From Frankia sp. AiPa1 (GTDB lineage: Bacteria > Actinomycetota > Actinomycetes > Frankiales > Frankiaceae): a stretch of 61,584 nucleotides of DNA. Under the pieces are notes generated by a model that worked only from the letters and a program-made list of their open reading frames with translations, was not told the origin of the DNA and searched no databases. How positions within the stretch are numbered: position 1 is the stretch's first letter; the number at the start of each line of letters is the position of its first letter. Shown here piece by piece: positions 8,997 through 18,700 of the stretch. The stretch is from NCBI RefSeq assembly GCF_023243075.1, contig NZ_JALKFZ020000160.1:1-61584 (forward strand), given 5' to 3'. The translations under genes were made by a program, and so were the position numbers.

Positions 8997-9580
8997 GAGG
9001 ATGTCCGCGCCGGGTCGGCGCCACGCAGTCCGTCGGGGAGCCGCCGCAGTCCGGCGAGCTCCCCCTCCCGGGTCATGCGGGCAACGAGTTCAGCCACCGG
9101 ACCATGCCCCGGCAGGACGGCGTCCGGCTCGACGTCCAGCCAGGGCACACAGACGAAGGCCCGCAGATGCGCGCGTGGATGCGGGATGAGGATCTCTGGA
9201 TCTTCGCTGCGCACCGCGCCGAGCGCGATGATGTCGACGTCAAGTGTGCGGGGACCCCAGCGCACCTCGCGGACCCGGCGGGCTTCCTGTTCCGTCGCCC
9301 TGGCGGCGCCGAGCAGGTCGTACGGTCCGACCGGGGCCACGAGCACGACCGCGTTGAGGTAGTCGTCCTGAGCCGGCCCGCCGACCGGAACGGTCTCGTA
9401 CACCGGCGAGCAGGCGAGCACGCCCAGCAGCCGGTCGAGCCGATCGACCGCCTCGCGGAGCAACGCCCAGCGGTCACCGAGATTGGAACCGAGGGCCAGC
9501 ACCGCATGGCTGGGCCCGGCCGGCAGACTGGGCCCAGCCATGCGGTGCTCGGGCGCCGCACCTTCACCGTCAGGCGTCAT
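8993..9580 (-). CDS. folK: 2-amino-4-hydroxy-6-hydroxymethyldihydropteridine diphosphokinase
   Basis: HPPK transfers pyrophosphate from ATP to 6-hydroxymethyl-dihydropterin, the step before dihydropteroate synthase. Motifs are ALGSNLGDR near residue 29, RWGPRTLDVDII (Mg/ATP-binding aspartates) and HPRAHLRAFV. At 195 residues it is somewhat longer than minimal HPPKs because of about 25 extra N-terminal residues. ATG at 9580 is used, but an in-frame ATG at 9541 would start closer to the conserved core. That choice matters because a perfect 20-bp inverted repeat (9498-9549) spans the alternative start and may control translation. The start is 37 bp after the folB stop. Confidence 0.95.
   Translation of the reverse strand: MTPDGEGAAPEHRMAGPSLPAGPSHAVLALGSNLGDRWALLREAVDRLDRLLGVLACSPVYETVPVGGPAQDDYLNAVVLVAPVGPYDLLGAARATEQEARRVREVRWGPRTLDVDIIALGAVRSEDPEILIPHPRAHLRAFVCVPWLDVEPDAVLPGHGPVAELVARMTREGELAGLRRLPDGLRGADPARTSS
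9498..9549. repeat. Perfect 20-bp inverted repeat in the 5' end of folK
   Basis: Arm AGCACCGCATGGCTGGGCCC (9498-9517) is exactly complementary to 9530-9549, with a 12-nt spacer. On the folK mRNA this hairpin covers codons about 11-28, including the alternative ATG at 9541. It encodes MAGPS...PSHA in folK and is far stronger than chance coding symmetry. Confidence 0.95.
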
Positions 9581-9617
9581 CGATCATTCACCGTCGCAAA
9601 CGCAATCGGATGTTCCT

Positions 9618-10118
9618 TCACCCGGACCGCTCGGGAGTCCCGCGGCGGCCGAGGTCGCAGTGGCCCGCGGCCGAGACGACGGGCAGCCGGTCCCGGGCGA
9701 CGGTCACGGCCACATCGCCAAAGACGAGCGGGATCGGCGCCGCCGGTTTGTGCACGGTGACCTCGGCGCGGATCACTCGCGGCGGTCGCAGGCAGGCGTC
9801 GACGAGCCGGAGCGCGAGCGTCTCGATCAGGTTCGCCGGTGGACCGGCGACGATGGCGGCGAGCTCCTCGGCCAGCTCGCCGTAGTGAACGGTCAGGGTG
9901 ACGTCGTCGTCGCGCGCCGCGGCGGTCATGTCCAACCAGATCACCGCGTCCACGATGAACTCCTGCCCGAGCTCCCGCTCGGCGGGTAGGACGCCGTGCT
10001 GGCCGCGGACCCGCAGGCCACGCAGTGTGATCCGGTCTGGGTACGAACCGGCCGGATCCGAGGCTTTCGCCGTCGAAGATCCAGCCGCTGGGGACGCCGC
10101 TATCGGGGATGCGGTCAT
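9618..10118 (-). CDS. folB: Dihydroneopterin aldolase
   Basis: Cleaves 7,8-dihydroneopterin to 6-hydroxymethyl-dihydropterin and glycolaldehyde in folate synthesis. The conserved core begins around residue 30: DRITLRGLRVRGQHGVLPAE, then QEFIVDAVIWLD, VHYGELAEEL, LIETLALRLVDACL and VTVHKPAAPI, with the typical tyrosine/glutamate/lysine set. At 166 residues it is longer than the usual 120 because of an Ala/Ser-rich N-terminus and a tail. The ATG overlaps the folP stop by 4 bp (10115-10118), which fixes this start. Confidence 0.94.
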   Translation of the reverse strand: MTASPIAASPAAGSSTAKASDPAGSYPDRITLRGLRVRGQHGVLPAERELGQEFIVDAVIWLDMTAAARDDDVTLTVHYGELAEELAAIVAGPPANLIETLALRLVDACLRPPRVIRAEVTVHKPAAPIPLVFGDVAVTVARDRLPVVSAAGHCDLGRRGTPERSG

Positions 10119-11248
10119 CGCGAGGACCACCGTACCTTCTGGCCGCCGAGCGACCGTCGCCGGGAGCGCACCGGATCCGTGGGCGCGTCGGCCGGCCTGG
10201 CGGGCGCGGCGACGGAATCGGCCGAACCGGCCACGCCGTTGGTGCCCGCCACGCCGTTGGTACCGGGGACGGCCGTGCTGCCGGAGCTGTTGGGCGCGCG
10301 GGCGCCGGAGGCAGCGCGGGTGCTGGATCCGGCGGTGTCCGCCGCGGCGCCTGCGGCCGACGCCGCGGTGTCGAAGGCGGCGGGTTCGGCTCGGGCGGGG
10401 TGCGGTGCGCCGCGCTTCCAGGCACGCACCACCCGGACGGCATCCGCAGCCGGGCGGACGGCGTGCACCCGCACGCCCCATACCCCGGCGGCGGCCAGCA
10501 GCGTGGTGGTGGCCTGCGTGGCGTCGTCGCGTGCGTCGCTCGGGCGCGGGCCGTCCTCGCCATCGGCGAGCACCGCACCGAGGAACGACTTGCGGGACGT
10601 GCCGACAAGCAGCGGACGGCCGAAAGCCGCGAACGCGTCGAGCCGCCCGAGCAGCGCCCAGCTGTGCGCGGAGGTCTTGGCGAACCCGATGCCGGGGTCG
10701 AGGATCACCCGTTCCCTGGCGATCCCGGCGGCGATGACGGCCTCGAGCCGGGCGTCGAGCTCCGCCACCACCTCGGTGACGACGTCGCCGTAGACAGCCC
10801 GTTCGGTCATGGTGGCGCTTGGTCCGCGGGCGTGCATGAGCACGTAGTACACGCCGCGATCGGCCACGAGGTCCAGCAGATCCGGGTCCTGGCCGCCGGA
10901 GACGTCGTTGACCAGCACGGCGCCGGCGTCGACCGCGGCGGCGGCCACCGACACCCGGGTCGTGTCGACGCTGACCCGCACTCCTGCCGAGGCAAGCTCG
11001 GCGACGACCGGTAGCACCCGACGCATCTCCTCGGACGCGAGCACCCGGGACGCACCGGGCCGGGTCGACTCACCGCCCACGTCGACGAGATCGGCGCCTT
11101 CGGCGACCATCCGCAGCCCGGCCCGCACCGCGTCGAGAGGGTCGCGGAAGGTGCCGCCGTCGGAGAACGAGTCAGGCGTCACGTTGACCACGCCCATGAC
11201 CCGGGTGAGTTCACTCGGCCGGAAGAGTTCCTCCACGCCCGCGGTCAT
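10115..11248 (-). CDS. folP: Dihydropteroate synthase with C-terminal extension
   Basis: Condenses hydroxymethyl-dihydropterin pyrophosphate with p-aminobenzoate; this is the sulfonamide target. Motifs are MGVVNVTPDSFSDGG (18-32), DVGGESTRPGA, VNDVSGGQDP, DPGIGFAKT and GTSRKSFLG. The TIM barrel ends near residue 278, where RVVRAWKRG fits the last helix. About 95 further residues are Ala/Gly/Thr/Ser-rich with a repeat (GTNGVA twice) and look disordered; most FolP proteins end at 270-290 residues. Its start overlaps the GNAT gene stop by 4 bp, so it is the second gene of the operon. Confidence 0.95.
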   Translation of the reverse strand: MTAGVEELFRPSELTRVMGVVNVTPDSFSDGGTFRDPLDAVRAGLRMVAEGADLVDVGGESTRPGASRVLASEEMRRVLPVVAELASAGVRVSVDTTRVSVAAAAVDAGAVLVNDVSGGQDPDLLDLVADRGVYYVLMHARGPSATMTERAVYGDVVTEVVAELDARLEAVIAAGIARERVILDPGIGFAKTSAHSWALLGRLDAFAAFGRPLLVGTSRKSFLGAVLADGEDGPRPSDARDDATQATTTLLAAAGVWGVRVHAVRPAADAVRVVRAWKRGAPHPARAEPAAFDTAASAAGAAADTAGSSTRAASGARAPNSSGSTAVPGTNGVAGTNGVAGSADSVAAPARPADAPTDPVRSRRRSLGGQKVRWSSR

Positions 11249-12135
11249 GCGGTCCGCTCCACGCCCGGGTCGGCCGCCGGGCCGCGCCGGTAGGAGTAGC
11301 GGTAAACCGGTCGGAAGCCGAGCTCGGCGTACAGCCGCCTGGCCACGGTGCTGACCTCCTCCACCTGCAGATAGGCCTGGGTGATGTCCCGGGCGGCCGC
11401 CCAGCTCGCGAGCGAGGCGACGATCCGGCGGGCCGCACCCTGTCCGCGCGCCGCGGGCAGGGTCGCCATGCTGTAGATGCCCAGCCAGCGGCCATCCGCG
11501 ACACCTCGGCCGACGGCCACCGGCACGCCGTCGATGGACGCCGTCACGTAGGTCGTGGGCAGCGAGAGGTCCCTGAGGACCGCCAGGGTGCCATCCCGCT
11601 GGGCGCCGAAGGTGGCCAGCACCTGCCCGGCGACCCGCAGCCAGTCGTCATCGGGAACGCCGCAGGACGCCACGCCCAGCGCGGATCGCGACAGGGACCC
11701 GTCGGCCCAGATGAGGGCGTCCACCGACGCGGCGCAGACATCGGTCGGGCCCGTGTCGTCGTAGCCGGCGGCGTCGAGCGCGGCCGGCAGTCCGGCGGGG
11801 CGGCTGACCGGGGTCAGCTGGAACATGGGCGGCAGCCCGGCCTCGGCATAGAAGCCGGCGACTGCCGCGAGCGCGGCGGGCAGGTCCGACACGTCGCCGT
11901 GGGCCCAGACCGAGTTGCCGCGCCGGGACGCTCCCGCCGAGGCCCGCAGGGTCCAGCCGCCAAGCTCGGCGGCATGCAACGGCGGCCAGGCCCGATGGGC
12001 GATCAGCTCGAGCTCGCGGGCGAGCGCGGCCTCAGCGCCGATGAGGCCGTCGCGGGGAGCGACGAGCGGATCAGCGAGACCGGACTGCGCACCAGCACCG
12101 GAGCTCCGGTCGCCGGAGGCGCCCTTATCGGACAT
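11245..12135 (-). CDS. GNAT-family N-acetyltransferase
   Basis: A 296-residue GNAT-fold acetyltransferase. The C-terminal acetyl-CoA-binding motif A reads MATLPAARGQGAARRIV (about 225-241), followed by the YLQVEE...ARRLYAELGF motif-B region. The N-terminal half (HRAWPPLHAAELGGWTLRAS, then GNSVWAHGD) matches actinobacterial GNATs with an extra domain often placed beside folP. The substrate is unknown. As first gene of the operon, coupled by a 4-bp overlap to folP, it may be only transcriptionally linked to folate synthesis. Confidence 0.88.
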   Translation of the reverse strand: MSDKGASGDRSSGAGAQSGLADPLVAPRDGLIGAEAALARELELIAHRAWPPLHAAELGGWTLRASAGASRRGNSVWAHGDVSDLPAALAAVAGFYAEAGLPPMFQLTPVSRPAGLPAALDAAGYDDTGPTDVCAASVDALIWADGSLSRSALGVASCGVPDDDWLRVAGQVLATFGAQRDGTLAVLRDLSLPTTYVTASIDGVPVAVGRGVADGRWLGIYSMATLPAARGQGAARRIVASLASWAAARDITQAYLQVEEVSTVARRLYAELGFRPVYRYSYRRGPAADPGVERTA

Positions 12136-13068
12136 GCGCCACCCCGACCAGACGGGAGGCCCGGGACGGTCCGGGCGGACCGGCCGCCGCGAGCGGTCCG
12201 GGCACCGTGGACCGGCCGCCAGGCCGGCGCCCTCGGCGCGTCAGGCAGGTCAGGAGGAACCGCTGGGCCGGGTCAGCCACCATGCCGAGGCTACCGATCC
12301 GGGCGACGGGATGACCGGCGATCTCGCACCTGTGGACAACCGCCGCGCCCACCTCCGGGCAGCTATGACCCAATGACATAGTTTCAGGTTTATTGCTGGC
12401 TGGTTCCCGTTTTGTCCCAGAGCGTGGGCTGTATCGGGGCCGGGCCGGCGCGCCACCGACGGACACCGGTGGCACATTCCCGCGCCATCCGCACAAGCCT
12501 TCCGTCGCCTGGACCCCTCAGGCCGCGAGTTCGTTCGTCCGTGTGCCCCACGACCGGATCAACCACGGTGCGCCGACCGGCGATCCCTGACCCACCAGTC
12601 AAGATCAGCCCAGGAAACCCGCGAGAAACACCACGTAGAGCCACGATGGCGAGCGACTTTCGCCTGACACGTAATCACCCTTCGACGCAGGACGGCTTCT
12701 ACTATCGAGCGAGGATCCGGTAGTGCGGGGACGGGCCGGAGAAGTCCGGCTCATCCGTGCGAACCACCGACGGCAGCGTCGCTGCCGGTGGTTCGCCATC
12801 CGGACGACGGTGATGCCCGTCACCGATCGGGTGATGATCGCTCTACCGGACATGCGGATGTTCTGCCGGCGACCGGGCCTCGGACGCCGGCACGGCATCC
12901 GAGCGGTCTGGGCCGTCGCCATCGTCGCCGACGGACCGGAGGGTCTGCCGCAATGCGTGGTCTTACCGTGCGCCAGTTTCGCGTCACCCCTCGCAGCAGG
13001 CCGGCCCTCCCGCTACGTTGTCGGCACGGTCACTGACCGTGGTTGTATCGGAAGGAAGGACGCGCGGC
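12136..13068. other. 933-bp interval with structured DNA, no confident gene
   Basis: It separates the leftward folate operon from the rightward TPR gene, so both promoters should be here. Small frames exist on both strands (for example minus 12605-12922, ending in a hydrophobic SWLYVVFLAGFLG) but none has consistent codon bias. The right half (12741-12900) is rich in inverted repeats. A GGAAGGAAGG Shine-Dalgarno at about 13050-13059 belongs to the gene at 13069. Confidence 0.5.
12741..12807. repeat. Compound inverted repeat
   Basis: CGAACCACCGACGGCAGCG (12760-12778) pairs with CGCTGCCGGTGGTTCG (12780-12795) apart from a 3-nt bulge. Flanking GTCCGG/CCGGAC extends the symmetry across an internal loop. 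A smaller hairpin (CGGTGA/TCACCG) follows at about 12808-12825. Confidence 0.6.
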
Positions 13069-14493
13069 ATGCCGCAGTCGAGCGGATCCTCGCCGGAGCC
13101 TGATCCCCGGGGCGAGGGCTCCGAGAACGGGATCCCGGGTCCGGCCGGCCGAGCCGGCGCTCCCGCGGCCCGACCGGCATTCGGCGAGTCGGTCCTCATC
13201 CCACCGGCACGCACGCCGCCGGACGATCGTCCGGAGGACTACCCCATGGAGCCACCGCCCCCACCTCCCCCGTCCTGCGCGGCGCCCGCCCGGCACCCGT
13301 ACGCGGTCGCCTTCGCCGGATTCGCCTCCCGCTCCGCGCTCGCCGTTCCCGCGCTGCTCCCCGCGATCGGAGGGTCGGACGTCGGGGACGTAGCCAGCCC
13401 GCCGGTGCGCGGTGCCCCTGTGCCCCTGCTGACCGAGCGACGCCACGCCTACCGGTATGCCGGTGCGACGATGATGACCGCCATCCTGGCCGAGGGTCAG
13501 ATCATGGAGGTCTCCGACGTCCTCGCCGCCAGCCCGATCCAACTGGCGCTGGAGCGCGCCGAGGAGATGCTCGGCGATCTGCTCGCCGCGCACGAGCGGA
13601 CGCCGCCCGCGCACATCCTGGCCCAGACCGAACGCCTGCGCCGCGGGCTCGAGCGGCTGACCCGCCGTTCCATGCCCGGGGGCGACGCCCGCCGCCGCGA
13701 CCTGTTCACCGGGCGGGTGGCGGTCCTCGGCGCCGACGCGGCGTTCAAGCTCGGCGACATCACCACCGCTCGATCCCTGGCCACGCTGGGTTTCCAGGCC
13801 GGTCAGGAGCTTGGCGAGGGCGCGCTGTGCGGCTCGGCTCGGGAAGTCGCCGCCGCGGGCGAGTTCCACGCCGGCCGCCCGGACGAGGCCTTGCGGCTGG
13901 CCCGCGACGGCCTGGGACGCGTCGCCGACGGCCCGGTGCGGGCCCGACTGGTCTGCCAGTCGGCGCGGGCCCTGGCCGGCATCGGCGACGTTCGCGGCGC
14001 GGCGCAGGCGCTGGACGAGGCCTACGACCTGGCTGATCTCATTCCGCCCGACCAGTGGGGACGACCGGGGCCGGCGTTCGAGACCTTCCATCCCGTGGAG
14101 GTGCCGTACAACGCGACGACGGCGCTGTGTCTGCTCGGACGGCCACGGGCAGCCGAGCAGCACGCGGAACTGGCGCTGCCGAAGCTCGACGCGATGGAGG
14201 CTCCGGGCTTCCGCTCGGTGATCCGACTCGACCTCGCCGTGGCCCTCGCCCGGCAGGGCCGGCTCGAGCTCGAGCGGGTGTGCGCGCTCGCCGCCGAGGC
14301 GATCCAGATCTCCTGGGGACGGACCGTCACGTCCGTCTCGCGTCGAGCGGATCAGCTGCTGGCGGCCACCCGACCGCACAGCGAGGTCCGCGAGGTCCGC
14401 GACCTGGCGCTGATGGTCCGGGAATGGCAGCGTTCCGCCGCCGACCAGCGGCCGGCACCGGGCGCGGTCACGGCGCCGAGCCTGATGCTCTGA
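13069..14493 (+). CDS. TPR-like helical-repeat protein
   Basis: A 474-residue protein. Residues 1-75 are Pro/Gly-rich and disordered. From about 150 there are tandem antiparallel helices of TPR type (DLFTGRVAVLGADAAFKLGD, EFHAGRPDEALRLARDGL, RLVCQSARALAGIGD, CLLGRPRAAEQHAELALP), like the C-terminal sensor parts of actinobacterial SARP/XRE regulators. No DNA-binding helix-turn-helix or catalytic domain is visible, so it could be an orphan sensor or adaptor. ATG at 13069 is chosen because GGAAGGAAGG lies about 10 nt upstream; a GTG at 13018 is also in frame. It is convergent with the PAP2 gene. Confidence 0.75.
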   Translation: MPQSSGSSPEPDPRGEGSENGIPGPAGRAGAPAARPAFGESVLIPPARTPPDDRPEDYPMEPPPPPPPSCAAPARHPYAVAFAGFASRSALAVPALLPAIGGSDVGDVASPPVRGAPVPLLTERRHAYRYAGATMMTAILAEGQIMEVSDVLAASPIQLALERAEEMLGDLLAAHERTPPAHILAQTERLRRGLERLTRRSMPGGDARRRDLFTGRVAVLGADAAFKLGDITTARSLATLGFQAGQELGEGALCGSAREVAAAGEFHAGRPDEALRLARDGLGRVADGPVRARLVCQSARALAGIGDVRGAAQALDEAYDLADLIPPDQWGRPGPAFETFHPVEVPYNATTALCLLGRPRAAEQHAELALPKLDAMEAPGFRSVIRLDLAVALARQGRLELERVCALAAEAIQISWGRTVTSVSRRADQLLAATRPHSEVREVRDLALMVREWQRSAADQRPAPGAVTAPSLML

Positions 14494-14639
14494 CCCAAAT
14501 CCGCCAGTACCAAGGGTGCGATTGATCGTGTAGGTGCCGGGCGGGAACCCGGCCGGGGCGTAGCCGGACACCCGCAACCACACGCTGGCCCGGGTGATCT
14601 CGGACGCGGGCTGGCGGGACCCGCGGACCATGCTGGCTG

Positions 14640-14725
14640 GTGAAGCAGGAAACCCCCCGGCCAGGAGGAAGGGAACCCCCGCCGTTCACGACGGGGACGA
14701 CGGGGACGACGGGGACGACGTCAAG
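14640..14725 (+). mobile_element. Possible IS200/IS605 (tnpB) right-end remnant
   Basis: The sequence runs GTGAAGCAGGAAACCCC, then GGAACCCCCGCCGTTCACG, then ACGGGG and GACGTCAAG. From memory, many actinobacterial IS605-type elements end like this: the last TnpB codons, then a CCCCGCC/GGCGGGG hairpin, then a GTCAA end. Here a CGGGGACGA unit (14692-14718, three copies) has expanded inside the hairpin arm, and no tnpB body is present upstream. It underlies the Ser/Pro tail of the PAP2 gene. Identification is tentative. Confidence 0.3.
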
Positions 14726-15408
14726 GGAAGCCGGAAACAGGCGGCGAGACCAAGGGCCCACGCCGCGCCGAGCAGGTAGCCGGCCACGACATCCGACAGG
14801 TAGTGGACGCCCAGCCCCACCCGGGCGAATCCGGTGAGCGCGACCACCGCCGCGCACCCGCACCACAGGGCCGGACGCGCCGCCCGCCCGGTCAGCACGC
14901 GGATCGCGACCAGCAGCACGACTGCCGCGACCAGAACCCCGAACGCGTGGCCGGAGGGAAAGCTGAACCCGGCGGCACGGACGCCCGGATCACTGTCCGG
15001 TGGCCGTGGTCGGCGGACAATCTCCTTGCCCATCCGGACAAGGAGACCACCCCCCTCCACCGCCACCAGCACGAAGGTGACAAGCCGCCGGGCGGTATCC
15101 GGATCGCCGACTCCAGCCCCCCGCACTCCCCGCGCGCGCCACCACAGCCAGGTGGCCGCAACAACCGCGAGCACCCGCCACACGTTCGGCGCGCACACCG
15201 CGCTCACCACCACCAGGAAATGCTCCCAGCCGCTGTGCCGGGTGGTCATCCGAACCACAGTGGTGACGACGTCGGCGTCGCCGCGGGTCAGGGGAGACCA
15301 CGACACCTGGACCGCGATCGCCAGCGGCAGCGGCGCGAGGGCGAACAGGCCGGCCACAAGGGCCGCCCGGACCCGCGCGGGGCCGCCGGTTCGCGCCGCT
15401 GTCACCAT
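14686..15408 (-). CDS. PAP2-superfamily membrane phosphatase
   Basis: A 240-residue integral membrane phosphatase of the type-2 phosphatidic acid phosphatase family, likely acting on lipid phosphates or undecaprenyl pyrophosphate outside the membrane. The signature is complete: KEIVRRPRP (motif 1), SFPSGHAFG (motif 2, catalytic His) and ARVGLGVHYLSDVVAG (motif 3), within about six membrane helices. The C-terminal SSPSSPSSPS comes from a 9-bp DNA repeat lying over the possible IS end. I chose ATG at 15408 because AGGAA precedes it; an ATG at 15477 would add 23 hydrophilic residues. It is convergent with the TPR gene. Confidence 0.9.
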   Translation of the reverse strand: MVTAARTGGPARVRAALVAGLFALAPLPLAIAVQVSWSPLTRGDADVVTTVVRMTTRHSGWEHFLVVVSAVCAPNVWRVLAVVAATWLWWRARGVRGAGVGDPDTARRLVTFVLVAVEGGGLLVRMGKEIVRRPRPPDSDPGVRAAGFSFPSGHAFGVLVAAVVLLVAIRVLTGRAARPALWCGCAAVVALTGFARVGLGVHYLSDVVAGYLLGAAWALGLAACFRLPLTSSPSSPSSPS

Positions 15409-15713
15409 CGTGGCGTTCCTGCCTTCCCGGGTTCCTGTCCGTGTGCGGGTCTCCTGCCCACCTTCGGCGCTGCCCACCTCGGAGCACCCGGCCGGCCCAG
15501 CCCGCGGTAGGCCGCCGATTCCAGGCCATCCGGTCCGTGCGGCCCGGCCAAACGCGTGTCATTCTGGTCAAAATCGTTGGCCAGCCGGCGAACCACGGCC
15601 CAGTGCCGAGCGGTCCCGGTCCATCGTGTTCACTGCGAGGGATCGACCACTCGCGCCCGGTCGCCAGATCGCTCCGGCCGTACGGCTCACGCCGACCGAT
15701 GGGAGGGCACCCC

Positions 15714-18700
15714 GTGAACAGCGTGGAGGGACCTGCCCCGTCGGACGGCCTGTCGCCGGATCGTCGACAGAGCTCCGCCCGAGTGCCGGACGTCGGCCTG
15801 GGACGGAGGCCGCAGGTGAACGGCGACGGCCGCGACCTCGGCGGCATTCGGGTGAGCGATGTCGGTGACGAGCGCCCGCAGCTGCCCGGTCGCCGGCCAG
15901 CCGACCATCCATCCGGCCCGACGCGGACCTCGGCAGACCCGCGTTTCGCCTGGTTCATCGACCCACCGCCGCACGAGGGCATGCAGGCCGGGCCGGCCGC
16001 CCCGCGCCACCAGCCCACTCACCACGCGGTCGGCCACAGCCAGGTCGGCGGCGGACCGGCCGGTAGCCAGGCGGGCCAGGGCGCGAGCGCTGCCGTTCTC
16101 GCCGGTCAGGGCTGGTCGGTAGGGGGCGCCATCCAACCAGGGGGCGCGAACACGGGCGCCCGAGCCAGCTGGCCATCGACCCCCACACCGCGGGAGGACG
16201 GCATGGAACTGCCCGCGGGCATGGCGCTGCCGGCGGGCATGAGACCACCGCCGGTCCTGGCATCTCCCCCGGCTATCGCGCCACCACCAGCCATGGCCTC
16301 ACCGGTGACCGCGGCTCCGACCTCCGCGCCAGCCCCGCCGCCGGCATGGGAGGTCGGTGTCGGCCCGGACGCGAACGGCACGTATCCGGCCTGGGCCTCG
16401 CCGGATACGTTCCCGGCCGCGTCGGTCGACCCCCGGCTGCCACCCGCGCCGTCCGCGCCACCCCCGCCGTCCGCGCCCTCGCCCATCGCACGGGACTCCT
16501 GGTATCCGGACTCGGCTTCGCCGACAGGGACGGTCCCCGGAGCGCATCCCCTCGCGCCAGCGATCAACCGCTCCACTGGTCCGGGGGTCGTGCCACCGGC
16601 GTACAACAACTACCGCCCGTCCACCGTGTACCCCGCACCGCCGCCAGCGCCCACCGGGGAACCGGCCCCCGGCGATCCCGGTACCCGTCTGATCCGAGCA
16701 CGCCCCGCCAGCGGCCGGGTGCCCTCGTGGTTGCGGGATCCCGAGCCGCGTACTCCCGAGCCGGGTGCTCCCGGCTCCCCCGGCCCGCCCCCGGCGGGCA
16801 GCTCAGCAGACTCTGCCGACTCACGCCCAGATCGCCGCCGCCGGATCGTGCCACGGGGCATGCTCAGCCCCGGTCCGACCCAGGTGCCCAGACCCGGTCA
16901 CACGTCCCCGCCGCCCACACCACCCCAGCCACCACCGCATGACGTGCCGTACCCGCACGACCGGCCGTATCCGGACGGCAGGCCCCATCCGGACGACAAG
17001 GCGATTCACGTCAACGAACCGTTCCAGGTCAGAACCCTCCTGGACGGACCTTTCCAGGACAGATCGCTCCCGGCCAATGCTCCGTTCCAGGAGGACGCGC
17101 CGTTCCAGGACGAAGCGCCGTTCCAGGATGGCGGGCCGTTCGACGGTGGCCAGCGGGATGGATCGGTCGAGCAGTCGTTCTCGAGCAACGGATTGCCGTC
17201 ACGCAGCGCGGTGCGCTCGGGCGACGGACCATACCCGGGAGATGGGGGGTACCCCGGCAGCCGGACGTACCCAGGCGCCCCGAGCGGTGGCGGTACGCAG
17301 CCGGGACCAGCCGGTCAGCTCTACCCCGGCTATCTGCCACAGCCGCCACCCGCGGCTCAGCCCGAGCCGCACCATCAGCAGTCCTATCCCGACTACCTGC
17401 CGGTCCCGAACGGCCACCGGCGCTCGCCCGGCGGGCAGCCGGACGGCCTCCAGTCCGTTGGCGGGGAGCCCGCCGACACACAGGGCATCCTCATGTCGGG
17501 CGCCGGCCGGTGGCGGTCCCGCGGTGCGCCGTCAGACCCACTCGCCGACCCGCCGGGACACCACCTGCCCGTCGCCCATCGGGACGCCCGCCACCCCCTG
17601 ACCGGACCGGGCGGCGGCCGGCATCGGCATCGGGCCGCCGCAGCGCCCCGCCAGGACCATCCGGCGCCCCGCCAGGACCAAGAGGCGCCGCGGGACCGGT
17701 CTGGACCAGGCTCCAGCCACGCCGCGCCCGGCAGCCCCGCATCCGGCGCCTACCCGCCCTACCCGGACGACCGGCCTGCTCGGCGCGCCGACACCCACTC
17801 CCCGCGCGGAGCCTGGTCGGACGACCGAGACCACGCCTGGCAGCCAGGACCGCCGAACCCGGGCCACCAGTCCGCCGCGGCATCCCTGCCGGTCACGGCA
17901 TATCACCCCGGTCTCGACCACCGTCCGGAACCGGCCTACACCGAGAGCACGGCCTACAGCGACCCTGACGCGGCCTATGGCGACCGGGTCGCGGACCACC
18001 GCGACGGGCTCCCCGACACTGGCGACGACGTCTCGGCCTACGGCGAGGCAGATCCGCTCCACAGCACGTCGTCCTCGGGCGGCGGCGCGGACCACGCGGA
18101 GCTCGCCGCATACCCGGAGCAGCAGGCTTTTCAGGACCAGCCGGGTCACCAGATCCCGACCGGCCCGCGGCCGGACGCCGACCAGCCGCGGCTGGCCAGT
18201 GCTCTGCTCCCCGCGCCGCCGCAGACGGCGTCGAGGGGCTGGCGCAAGCTGATTTACCAGGTGTCGGCCGGGGCGGTGAACCCCGGGCCGTCGGCGAACG
18301 AGGTCCGGGACCGTCGGCTCGAGGCCCGCATCCGCACGCCGTTGCGGGACTGCCACCGGATCGCGGTGCTGTCCCTCAAGGGCAGGGTCGGCAAGACCAC
18401 GGTGACGGTCGCGGTCGGCTCGACACTTGCCAGCCTGCGCGGCGACCGGGTGGTGGCGATCGACGCGAACCCGGACCGGGGGACCCTGAGCTCGAAGGTG
18501 CAGCGCACATCCCCGCACACCGTGCGGGAACTGCTCGCCGACGCTCCACACCTGCACCGCTACATGGACGTCAGCAAATACCTGTCCCAGGCCGATTCCC
18601 GTCTGGAGGTACTCGCCTCGACGAACGACCCGGAGCTGTCCGACAGCTTCGGCGAGCCCGAGTACCGGGCCGTCGACGACCTGCTCCAGCGGCACTACTC

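Noticed and set aside
12605..12922. Small minus-strand frame with a hydrophobic end
   Set aside because: No codon bias, no ribosome-binding site, and it overlaps strong inverted repeats.
13030..14631. 533-codon minus-strand frame
   Set aside because: Antisense to the TPR gene, whose third-position GC and Shine-Dalgarno favour the plus strand; only its first about 45 residues look protein-like and are unassigned.
15687..16136. Minus-strand frame with helix-like content (ADLAVADRVVSGLVARGG)
   Set aside because: It looked plausible, but third-position GC is higher in the plus frame of the EspI-like gene and no start signal is evident.
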